Below are positions 1 through 12,600 of a DNA stretch of 64,000 bases, in pieces. Each line of letters starts with the position of its first letter. Position 1 is the first letter of the stretch. The position numbers were made by a program, and so were the translations under genes. The DNA is taken from positions 86,096,677-86,160,676 of the forward strand of contig CM069441.1 of NCBI GenBank assembly GCA_035610835.1, written 5' to 3'. This DNA is from Ophiura sarsii (Eukaryota; Echinodermata; Ophiuroidea; Amphilepidida; Ophiuridae). The notes below the pieces were generated by a model. The model did not search any database and was not told the DNA's origin. It worked only from the letters and a program-made list of their open reading frames with translations.

Positions 1-47
1 GAACCTAAATTGCTAACGGCTGCAAATATTAAGGGCATCCTTATTCA

Positions 48-306
48 TACACTGCTAAAATGTTGAATAAAATTTTACTCAACGTTGAGTAACTATGCAA
101 CAGTTCAACAGTTGAGTAAACAATGCCCAATATGTTCAACAGTTAAGTGAAAATGCCCAATATGTTCAACAGTTGAGTAAAATGTTGGGCATTTTTACTC
201 AACTATTGAACATATTGGGCATTTTTACTCTACAGTTGAACATATTGGGTATTGTTTACTCAACTGTTGAACTGTTGCATAGTTACTCAACATTTTAGCA
301 GTGTAC
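48..306. repeat. Long fold-back (palindromic) element
   Basis: The two halves are near-perfect inverted copies: CACTGCTAAAATGTTGA at the left matches TCAACATTTTAGCAGTG at the right. Inside, TGCCCAATATGTTCAACAGTT is repeated on each arm. It ends about 40 bases before the first visible receptor exon. Probably a fold-back MITE. Confidence 0.7.
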
Positions 307-346
307 GTCATTATGTAACTTAACATTTTCTAATTTTTTCTCACAG

Positions 347-610
347 ACAGTGCCCGAATTTGAAGCGGAGTTGAGAGCCAGATTAGAATTGCCCAAGAAC
401 CAGAAATACAAATGGAACAGTCGTAACTCATATGCTTATGACGCCATGTGGGCTCTTGCTCTCACGCTAAATAAGAGCGTGGACATATTAAAAACAAAGA
501 CATTCCCTAATTTGAAGACACGGCGTCTGGAAGAATTTACTTACGATGATTACGAAATGGCACAGATGTTTCTGGATATTCTGAAAGATATTCGTTTTGA
601 AGGTGTAACG
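347..610 (+). CDS. GABBR2: GABBR2-like exon: late Venus-flytrap domain
   Basis: An acceptor TTTTTTCTCACAG precedes and the donor GTAAGA follows; both ends are phase 0 (88 codons). It encodes TVPEFEAEL through FTYDDYEMAQ to RFEGVT. The SYAYDAMWALA stretch corresponds to the conserved YAYDGIW helix of the family. Confidence 0.9.
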
Positions 611-3600
611 GTAAGAAAACACATTCAGACACGTTGAGGGCTTATGGGGGTTTCCATAGTGATTGTCTTAATGTTTACAGTTTTACACAGCTAACTATTT
701 TACTGGAGATATATAAAGCTTTCAAAAAATATCGAAACTTTTGGGACACCCTTACATATCATCATTATAGAAAATGTACGGCAAGCAACGACGCTTTCAC
801 GTACATGACGTAATAGGTCAAGCATTTTGAGTATTTGGACTTGACATGAGCCAAATGTTAGTGTTGAATAATGTTCATCCATTCTTTTATCACATCCTAT
901 TTATCTTACAAGGGATCTGTGAGTTTTGAAGATGGTGATAGGACTGGCAGCGTACGAATTGAGCAACTCAGAGGTATACATTATAATTTCATTATTTTTA
1001 AATTGTGCACGGCGAATGCCTTAAGATATATTAATAATCAAACCTCAAATTGTCGCACGTTTTTGTCGCAGGTTGTGTATGCACTGGCGCGCGTACTAGA
1101 GGAAGTAGGGCGCGACGGGAGTGTGTCCGGAAATATAGTTTGGATTAAAATATTCTTGATGAAATTTATTTGATAACGTTTTACTCGATGACATTTTTAT
1201 GATCAAATTATGTTGATGAAATATATTTTTTACGATGGAATTTACTCAATCAATTTTACGATGATGTTTAACGATGAAATGTTTACGATAAAATATACAC
1301 GATAAAATCTTTTCCAATAAAATTTGTTCGATATTATTTATTCGATGACAATTTGTTCGATAACATTTTTCCGATGGCAACGTTTTTACCACATGCATTT
1401 TATCGGATGAATTTGATCGGATGTCATCGAATTAATTCAATTCAGTGAATTTCATTGATAAAATAATCATGAAGATCCATAATGAAAAGATCAAATTTTG
1501 TCATCACAAATTTTTACCAGACACCCGAGTAAAATACACGCAGGAGCGCAGAACGCAAGTTGTAGATTGGTGATACACATTTACGCTGAAACATGATTTA
1601 ATCACTGTCAACAACGACCATGGATTTGAACGCCATTTCCACAATGCAAATAAAAACATAATTTAAGTGTACTTCACAGCTTTTAACAATTTCATTCAAA
1701 CTATTTTCAAAAATCTTAACACTACAATGACCAAATTAAAACGACAATCAAGTTCCTTTTAGTTTCAAAAGTCAAAGTAAACAGCGATTACTTCAAAACA
1801 GCACACATGTAACACTGCGACTGCAATCGCGTAAACACATTCTCCGCGTGGTGCGGTTCGATCGGCGTATGGTGTCCATAGTTGCGTGGTTTATCTCAGA
1901 TTAACAACGCTTTACTACTGTACTTAAGGTATGGGAGAGTTGTTGAATTTCTATATAAAACTGTTTAAACGACAACATACAACAGTGGGGTTTTTCTTAA
2001 CTTGCAGCATCATGTGAATCTGGATGGCATCATTACGGTGACGATTGCTTCTCGTTTGTAGTCAATGCACTACCGTTTGACATGGCAAATGAACAATGCA
2101 GACAGCACGGTGGTTATTTCACGACCATCATTAACGAAGATGAAAAACAGTTTCTACGTGATAGCTGGAATGAATGGGATTTACCAGACAAACCTAAATC
2201 TTGGTAAGCAATATGTTTGGACGATCTATAGATGCTGAAAGGGCGTGCGTGTGTTCACAATCACAGGTTCTAATGTAATACTTTAGCCTTTTAATTTGAC
2301 TTCATGACAACCTCCCTACTAACCATTTTACGTTGTGGCAACGTTGTAATAAAGTTGTTAGTTAGTTTCAAATACGTTATGATACAACGTATTTAAGTCG
2401 ACATTGTTTTGATTGCCCCGCATGACGTCTTGAAATCGGATAGAAATAGAGTAAATCCCGAAAAAACTACCCTCAACGCTGATTCTCAAAGCAGAAAAGG
2501 CTACCCTTAACAACGATTATAGCTCGACGAATAACACTCATACAGCAAAGGTTATAGGTCATCAAGACAGGGTTTAGACTGGAAAAACCCGTGGAGACAT
2601 ACCGACGCAACACAGATCTACTAAAGTGGTAATTCTAACAATCTCCATCAAAAAGTATTGTTGTTTCGCCGTATTTTAACAAATATTTAAGTTGAAATAC
2701 GAATTGGCATTTCGAATTTAATGCCAGTCATCATGTTTATGCTATTTAAAACTATTAATATCTTTATTGTTCTGGCACATTTAAGTAGCGATTAAATGTT
2801 TTAAAAAACCTTAAATCGCTATTCATGAAGATTGCGCTCGTTTCCCTTCGAAAAAATGAACGTCTAAAAACCAAAAGAGAATAACAGAAGAAGACAAAAA
2901 AGAAAAGAAACACATGCAACACCATAACGGATGACCTTGATTCTTATTGTGTATGTGCGAAACGTCACTACACTTAATGCAAAATGCATTAAAAGCAACC
3001 TTGTACCCTTAAATACCCTTATGATTTTATTGTTCATGGTAATGTCTTAGGTATATTGGATTGATATGGCGTAGCGGTCGATATGACTGGATAGATCCCG
3101 GCGTGAGTGATGATGGATCGTGGGAGTTGCAAAATCAGTTGCCATCTTTACCTGCAACTCAACATCTCTGCCTATCAATTAACTTCAATGACACTGACAA
3201 TTCTAAATGGAAAGCTTCGGAATGCTCAGCAGAGATGCCATACATCTGCAGAAAATCACAAGGTAAACTTCAAAAAGAGACAAATTCTGAATACATATGA
3301 GTTATCGATACAAAACGTTACTTTCCAAAAACCAAAATGTTAATATGTTCTTCTTTCAGAGTAACTTATGATATGCTTTTAATGAAAGGAACAACGATAT
3401 GTCTTTTGACGAGTCCTAAACAAAATATTATCGCTCAAAATACAAAGAAAAACGTATCAGTGATTTGGATGCTTGTCTTTGTGTAGGCCTACTGATATGA
3501 TTTTCCTTGAATACTAACCTAACTATGTTGTGTCTTTCTGTACTGGTCTATATAGTTCCTTTCATTAAAACATATCACGTGTTGCTCTGAACAGGAAATC

Positions 3601-6600
3601 ATATTATCCTGGTTTTCAGTGGATCATTTACATTACGTAATTACGTTCAAGTGAAAATCCACTGTTTTTATAGAGCATTTGAAATAGTCAATGAATTAAA
3701 GAGTGAATTTTCACCACTTAACTATATTTCGATGTTAGGCGCTTTATAAATACTAGCGGGACGCTCGTTCTTCGAACGGGCTCCCTCTAGTAAGTAGCCC
3801 CAACCAGATAGACACCTACAAAATGAAATAACACATAGCTATAAGTATACATTCGTCACGAAATTGGTAAGAATACATGAGTTAAAATATAATGCATAGG
3901 CCTATTTCCTTACCTGAAATTAGATGTTTCCCGTCATTACCACATGTCACATACATGTACATATGAGTAAATATAATGCAGGCCTATAATAGTATTCTGA
4001 CCTGAAATTGAATGCATCCCATCATTACACATAGCTATAATCCCTTGGTTTATACCTCTTTTTTTAAGAAACCACACTATTTCATTGCACCTCTTGACCC
4101 CCCCCCCCCCCCCCCCCTCCCCGTTACGAAATTTAGTATCACATTTCTTCATTAACCCCCTGCCTCCCAAACCATATTACATCATTACACACAACCCCCA
4201 CCCATCACCGCCCCGCCCGCAAGAACGGGCTCCCGCTCCCTACCAGATAGACATCTACAAAATGATATAACACATAAGTAGCTAGCTATAAGTATACATT
4301 TATCACGAAATTGGTAAGAATACATGAGTTAAAATATAATGCATAGGCCTATTTCCTTACCTGAAATTGAATGTTTCCCGTCATTACCACATATCACATA
4401 CATATGAGTATATAATAGTAGGGGAGAGCGGGGAGTGTGCGCCCTAAGGGCAGGTTCGCCAACCACGTGATTCTCATTTTTGCGGCCACTGGTTGTATTT
4501 GGCAAACACACAATAGATAAAGTAGTATGTTGCAAGCTTCCCACATTAATGTGGCAGATCACCGTAACATGTTAGTCAACGTATCATCCAAAAACCAGTT
4601 TTGCCTCACAAAAGTGAATTTTCTTCCATTTTTCATATTGAATTTTTTCCAAAGATATTCGTAGAGAAGGTTTTAATGTAAATTATCTTTTAAGTAGGTA
4701 TGGGATTGATTGTGGATTTGATGCAGTTAACGATCCTACAATGTATGTGGGGCATCCGTGGTATAGGTCAATGCACTTATTGCGCTATATGGGGCACATA
4801 CGCCCTATGATGATTATTGCAAATACGACATGTTTTGGGATACGTGTTTTGGTAATACAAATGCAGGAGTAGTTGCAGGCAAGCCTTGAATATGAATCTG
4901 ACAATATCATCACTCAATGAAAAATTAGAAAGATACTTGGATGACAATGACTGGTCACAAATTGTTCGAAATACACGCCCCTGCGATTTGAGATTTTTCA
5001 GTCTATTGATGCGTTTAGTAATATGAACATGTTTCAAGTGACTGGAGAAGGCAGAATGAGAGCGAAAAACCAATTGAACGCCGTCGTGGTCAGCAACCAA
5101 GGCATACACGTCATTATAATACTCGAGCTTCAATCTCTCACGCATGCATAGTTCATTGAACTCTACCCAGATTGACTTAGGTTTACTTTACCTCTTTTGA
5201 TGATTCTGCCATCTTCATTCACCTCATAACTCCCAAACAAACCTTGTCACCGTCATCAACTTCGTGATTAACATCCTAAAACGGCATGGGCTAAGTGTTA
5301 AAGACCTGGTAACAATCTATGTTGGTTTTGTTCGCCCCCTTCTTGAGTATGCTCTACCAGTATGGCATCCTGGTCTGACAGAAAATCTCCACTATGATTT
5401 GGAGCGTATTCAGAAGAGGGCGTGTAGAATCATCTTAGGTTTTAACTACATAGGCTATCAGGATGCCTTAATAACATGAGCTATTCCGGAACTCAGGAAC
5501 CGTAGAGACCAACTTTGTTTAAACTTTGCTAAATCCCTTTTAAAATCTAATGAATTCCGTAGTTGGTTACCAAAATCTAGAGATGAACAAGTGCATAATA
5601 TGACTCTCCGTAGTGCTCACAAAATAACTGTTCCTAAAACACGTACCCTGCGTTACGCTCGTAGCTCAATTCCATACATGGTCAAACTCTTATATCATAC
5701 ATTATAGTTCTGTTTCCAATAGGGGGTGGGTTGTTGTGTTATGCATCCTTAGTTATTTCTATGAATATATTGTTTCTATTGTTCTATATATTACATATTG
5801 TAAATATTGTTGTAATTCAGCATTTTGCTGCGATAATGATATGTTTATTAAACCTTGAATTGATATTACACAACTAGGGTTGTGTAAACTGTTTCTATAG
5901 TAAACAGCGGTTGTGTAAAAAATTTACACAACCGAAATAACAGTGTACATACATACAACATTGCGCAAATTATAGTAAGATTATTATAGAGTAGCCCTAA
6001 TAAATAATGTTTTAAAAAATGCATTTCAAGTTCACGTTAATAACGCTTATTCACTTTATCACTCTATCACTGTCCATTTGATACATATAAATGGCTATAT
6101 ATTATATTCTTTCACACAACACTTTTGTATACAATATCTAGTGATCTGAGTAAAATGCGCCTTTTTCTTTTCGTTTTAATAAATTAATGCTTCGCGTCAA
6201 TTGCCAAAGTCAGTACAAATCATTCGCGCTGGTATGCCTAGTTTTATTGTTCAAGATTTTGTCGCTTCATTGCACAAACAAAATGGCCTGATAAATGTTT
6301 CTCATTGATAAGATCATTACAGTGAAGAACTTCAATGCCCTGTATACATAGAATATGTTATATGTAATCGTACCAGCCACGAGGAATCTCTCCCTTAGAT
6401 GTTAAGGTTAATTCATCCTAACATAGATGTAAAATTCATTTTAACGATGTTTCAAGTATATAATGCTGATATCCGTTCTAGTTTTGACATATGATAATAA
6501 TAATAATAATAATAATAATACCAAGCGCTTATATAGCGCCCTTAGCCCAAAGGGGCCTCAAGGCGCTTAACAACATATATTGATAGCATATAACACAATA

Positions 6601-9600
6601 AACACAAACAATATATATAAAAAGGTCGCTAAAATAGTGGGTCGAGCATCAGGACACATGAGAAAGACGGACACGACCAAATGGTCTCATAAATTTCGAC
6701 TCGCTATCTCGCAACCTATGATCAGGTCGTCATACATGCACATTATGCGTGAGAGGGAAAAGACAGGAGGTCGAGCAAACAACAAAGGAAGAGGATAAAC
6801 ACGCAAATGCATGGATGGAGAACTGAACATAGTATGATATTACACAATTTTGATTAAATTACAACATTAAAATCTAAGATACAATAAAACTGTGTGAAAT
6901 ACTAAAAGAGTAAAAAGTATAATATATAGATGTATGCAAAAGCAGTATAATATACAGCAATAAAAAAGAGATTGATAGAGGTATGCCAAATTCAAACTGC
7001 TGTGGCTATTGCAGAGCATTGCACATACAAACCATTTAAAGGCCGAGATGATACATGATGATGAAATATTCTTAATTTTTCAAGCATTTTTAGAGACGGT
7101 GATTGGTTTACGCTCAACGGATGATGGCGGGATTATTGAATTGTATGAAAATATAACATTTGCAGGTAAGTGGGGTATAGTTATCGATACCAAAGTTTAA
7201 GATTTTAAAATGTAGATTTAGGGTTCAATGAGGTTTCGGAGTTGTTTATCTTGAATCGACAACGGTAAGACGGGTTTATTTTGCGAGGGCAAAATAAACC
7301 CGTCTTACCGTTGTCGATTCAATTCAACAACGACCAAACATATTTACATCATTCATATGTGAAGAGTGTTTTGGATAATTAATGAAAACAAGTAAAAAAC
7401 TTGAGTGTTTTAAAAGGCTTAATCTTACTATAAATTTGGAAACGGTGTATGTTTGTGTGTTTGTTTGTTTGTTTGTTTGTTATCCTTATTTCTCCGTTAG
7501 TTGTGATCAAAGTGGCGCCTAATTTGCATGAAAGATAGAGGAAATAACAGGGAAGGGCGTTAAAGTTTATTTCAGTGAAATTGGTTAACAATTCGCTCCA
7601 AAAACAGCAAAAAACCTCTCAGATTTGGCTCATAAATGCCACTAGAATTGAACAACATTGTGCGTTGCGCGTACTACCGCGTAATCATACCGTGGTAACA
7701 CGTCGCGTGCATGTTTGCGCAAGGGCTCACTGCCCCGCGCGGCACACGCACTCCTTCACATGGCGTGAAGCCTGTACAGTAGGGCGGGGCATAAATAGGG
7801 AAGGTATTTTGTTCAAATCGGCCATGGTCAAAATGTATTCCACTTGACCCCACATGATTAAATATGCACTTTAAAACAATTTCGGAGGGGGTCTTCAGAC
7901 CCCACCACTACCCTTAATCCCCCTATAGGGGAATACATGGTAAAATTGCCATATTGGTGTAGCAAAATTATGTTTGGTACATATTTGTTCACGGGTTTAG
8001 GGAGGGTTGTGATTATAATAAATCAAATTGGTGCGGGTGTGTGCATGGGGGTGGGGTAAAACCACGGGAAATGCTTTAGGATAGGATTAAGAGTTAATGA
8101 AGTAGCCGCGGGAAATGGTTAGGGAGGGTTATGATTATAAATCCACCTGGTTGGTGTAGTTGCAATGTGTGGGGGGGGGGGGGGGCGATTGTAGGGGGTT
8201 TAATTGGTTTTAAAAGTACCGTCGGAGGGTTAACTTGATGCGGTTTGAGAAGTAGGGGTTAATACAGTAGCCACGGTAAATGGTTTAGGAGGGATATGGT
8301 TATAAATCAACCTGATTGGGGTTGGGAGGTGTTGTAGGGGGTTTATAATGCCTTAAGAAGGGATATGGTTATAAATCAACCTGGTTTGGTGGGTGTTGTA
8401 GGGGGTTTATGTGGTTTCAGAGGTAGGTGTTGGCATAATCATCTAGCGGGGACCCGAGCGTAGCGAGGGTACGCAGCTAGTTATACATAAAAAATAGTTT
8501 TTCCTTAAAAAACGGGGGGAAATGTTTACGTTTTATTCTAATAGGCCCTTATTTGGACATCGTCCGTTCCCTGTAAATGGGCGAGGGAACTTCTGAATGG
8601 GTTGGGTTACAAAAGGTAAACATTAGAGAAGACAAATTATTTCGCAAATAATTGTGAAATTTAAAATATTTTGTAAATAGCATTTTATTCCCACACCATC
8701 TTTAACATTCAGAGAAAAATTAAATCAAGAATGCGTTTAATTTACATAACACATTTTGATACATGTTTATAGAATATTTGTATCAAATCAAAACATACCC
8801 CTCCATTTCAATAGTGCTACTGTCCATGAGATGAAAGGGAATTCATTTTACCGCGCGATGATACAAAATGGCGATTCTCTTGTGCTCGATAGCGACCGTT
8901 TGGACTAAAATTGTGGCTTTAGGAGTGAGCCGTGACATATGGCCCTCGCCAAAAATATTTTCTCCAGGGATATAGCTACATTTCGGTATATAAAGCTGTT
9001 TGCTAACTGTAAGGATTGCATCAAGGAGTATATATAATAGGAGGGGACACTTAGCTCATTTGCATATTTGCTCATTAATATGATTAACTCCGTGAACCCA
9101 GTCAAAGGTCGCCTCGAAGAGTCGAGGGGACTTTTCTATTGTTCTCTAACGACAGCGTTGGGACAGCGCATGAAGTTTCTTGTACAGAGTTGGCGATGAG
9201 CGATTGAGAAGTATAACAAAAGCATACATAAACAGATCGTAACATGAATAATGCAATGCAACAGGTCACACAACGTTCAGTCGAGCGACCGTATAAACAG
9301 TATACAAGATGCCATTTATTGTGTTCGAAATGTCAACGCTTTTACCATTCTTTCCAAAATAAGGAGTATAATCACATTACAAACACATTTTGTGCGAGAG
9401 TAACATATAAATATGGTTTAAAATGTCCAAAATGGCACGATAAAAATCCGTTCGTTATAAATAAAAGAATCAATGATTGAATAATAAAACTGACACAATT
9501 ACACTCGTCGATCTCTGTGGCGTGCATACGTTGGCCATATCGTTTTCAATCGGCAATCACGGGTTCGAATCTCCGTGTATTCGTTGTTGTTTTCTATTTT

Positions 9601-12600
9601 TTTGTTTAAAAAAAAAACTTGATTGTGGATGTATGTAACATCATTTTTATGTCAATTTTTATAATTTATAAAGGCCGCCAATGCTTTTATAGTTTTTTTC
9701 TATTCTTTTTTTAATCTATTTTTTTATCTATCATTTATCTCTGGATTTATTTAACTTTATAATCTAAACAAATTAAAATGCGTAAAACAATATATTATTG
9801 CTCGATAAATAAGTGATTGAAGTTGAATTCACTTTGATAATGAGAGCAACACTTGTTGTAAAACCATTTTACCACGTGCCCAACCATTTCTCCTTTGCAC
9901 ACTTTGTTTAAAATACATTCAGAGATGTCATTTTTATAGCTTGTTAAAGCTAGGCTAATATACAACTGTAAACTATCTATTTGGATACACAAAGCAAACA
10001 CATTTCCAAAACAGGCCATAGCCAATCGTACAACATGAGAAAGGAGACCGTTTATACCAATGTTAAATCTACCATGATTACCATTTTTTTTAAATCTGTA
10101 CAACCGATGAATTTCTAGAAAATCTTTGGTACAACTTCATTTCAAGAAAGCCTTAGTTCTTGTACCAAATTTAGCTAGCTTTAATAAACGAATTGGGAGA
10201 CGCAATATTCATGTCGAAATATGTGGAAAGGCAATCAGACAACTATTGATAGACGCGATCAAGTCTTGTACCTTTGAAGGGTGATTACGGGCACGTAATA
10301 AGTAAAGTGGATTCCCTCTATAATGAACCAAAATTTTAATTTCAGTGCCAAAGATCTTGAAAAAGGTTACAGGGGACATTCTCGGTTCGACGATGCTCCT
10401 ATGCGTAGGTCATCTAAAAGCCCGGTCCGATGGTAGACTCCGAATCTCCAGAATCTTAGGAGATATGTACACATTTTCTCATAATACTTTATGCTGCTAC
10501 GCTTCCAATCATTAGATGGTTATAGCATATGCACGGCGCAAAGTGCACGGTGTCTCATTTAGGCCCACAGGCCGGGCGGGCTAGAGAAGTGCTCAGAACC
10601 GGGACTATAAACAATACACTCGATTTAAAAAAAATAAACACCGGATTCTACTGTCGCTCTGTTACGGTCGTATAGTCGGCCCCCGGATTCCACCGACACT
10701 CTGTTGCAAGTAAGTGTAGGCCCTATATTCGCCACAACATGAGGGCACTACCGTATACTTTTATTGACTGTACATCATGCCTTTCGTCGGTATACAACTC
10801 GGACTTTTTACTGTCTGATAAGTCCACCCCCTCCCCCTCCCTATGGCCCTGTTAAAGCTGGCTACGCCACTGATTCGCGCATGTTGGATGTGCCGGCCCG
10901 CCGCGCGCCAGTGGTCCGCATTGCGGCGCGTTGGTCACTCTCGATCATAGCTCGGCGTGGCCCCTCGCTACACGGCTCGATCCCCATGGCGGCATTATTA
11001 TCACATCAAACCACTTCTGGATGTTATCATCAATCAATGCATTGTCGGCTGCTTTAGTCAAAATTAAATATTATATACCAGGGGATATACAACTGTCACT
11101 GGATATACCAACTTTGCCTATCTGTGATATACCATTGAACCGTCAACGTCTGAATCTTTTCCGTGAACTTTTCCTGATTGGGCTTTTCCACCCCCAAACT
11201 GGCCGGAGCCCGGGGGTTAGATCTACGGTTGATTAGCGCATTACAAGAAGTTGTGTCACTTGCCATGCAGCACATACTCTTTAGGCATTTGTCCAAGATT
11301 TTAGTGGACAAATCCAAAGCGATCGGACGCATGCGTAGAAAAAAATGTTGTCCCCTTGACTCTCCAGAGGGCCTTTTCGATATTCAGACGATGGCGGACA
11401 TAGGTTCGTGTGACGAATATTCTAGGTGAAATTCGATGTGGGAACGCTCGGACTGTAGGGAACGATGATATTTCTGACTTCAACAGCGCCAGGGCATCGT
11501 TCGGGGACCGTTTGATTATCACTCAGGTCGTGTCAGTATGAAATTAGGTAAAACACTCCGACATAACATTGAAATCAACGGAGAGTCAAAGATTACGGCC
11601 GTTCGTGTCCACTATGGTCTGGTACTTTTCATTTTCGACTTCACAAATGACGTATATTCATTGATATGATTATTCATTGTATATTCATGACCGTCTATGA
11701 TTTCGGCGATTCGAACAATAGAGTGTCAGGGGCCTGATTGCATGGCGAAAATGCATTTTTACGCCGAAAAAATGAACACATTTTGCGAACATTTTGTTTT
11801 GTTTACAATTTTGCATCGATGCATAATGCATTAGTGGTTCCCAAATAAGGTTCGCCATCCTAGTAATTTGCATATGAACAGTGGGTTTATCTCAAATCGA
11901 CAACGCTTTGCTACTGTACTTAAGGTATGGGGGAGTTGTTGAATATGCAATAATTATCAATGCGTGATAACATCGGTACATGTAAAACAGTGTCTACAAT
12001 CATTCACAATTTCATGTTTCTATCTCGTTTTCAGGAGGCGCAGTTCCTCTCGATCATACACCACAGGTGGTTATCATCATTGTTCGGATACACGAGGGAA
12101 TCAATGGGTATCGCTACACTGCCATGTGTCTTCTTGCTGGAATAGGAATTATATTGGCGCTATTCTTCCTCGCATTCAATATCTACTATCGAAATCAGAA
12201 GTAGGCTTATAATATTTTGTTATTCAAATACAGGATGTCCCAAAAGTTTCGATACCTTTTAAAGCTTTGTATCTCCGGTAAAATAGTTCGCAGTATCAAA
12301 CTGCAGCTGACACTGAAAACATAACGTGTTTTGAAAGAGGAAACTTGCCGAATTATTTTGATAATAAGCTTGTCTCCTTTTCTGAAGCCCCTTAACCCTC
12401 TTCCTACTGAGACGTTTTTGTAACACTGTTTACTAACCAGCACCCTAAAAAATCCAAATCAGATATGCAGACTATGCTTATTTTGGTACCATGGTATAGC
12501 TAGAGGTCGAGGTCTCCTCTTCCATGTAATACCAAAACAAATACAAACATCCCATCACAATGACGTAACTAAACATGGCCGACCTCAAAATGCAGTTGCA

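Noticed and set aside
871..1173. 100-residue frame across the GABBR2-like exon 913-973
   Set aside because: Only the part 913-973 is supported; the rest reads through the donor site into the intron.
9515..9580. tRNA gene
   Set aside because: A and B box-like words are present but no acceptor stem or anticodon arm could be paired; kept only as a possible SINE relic.
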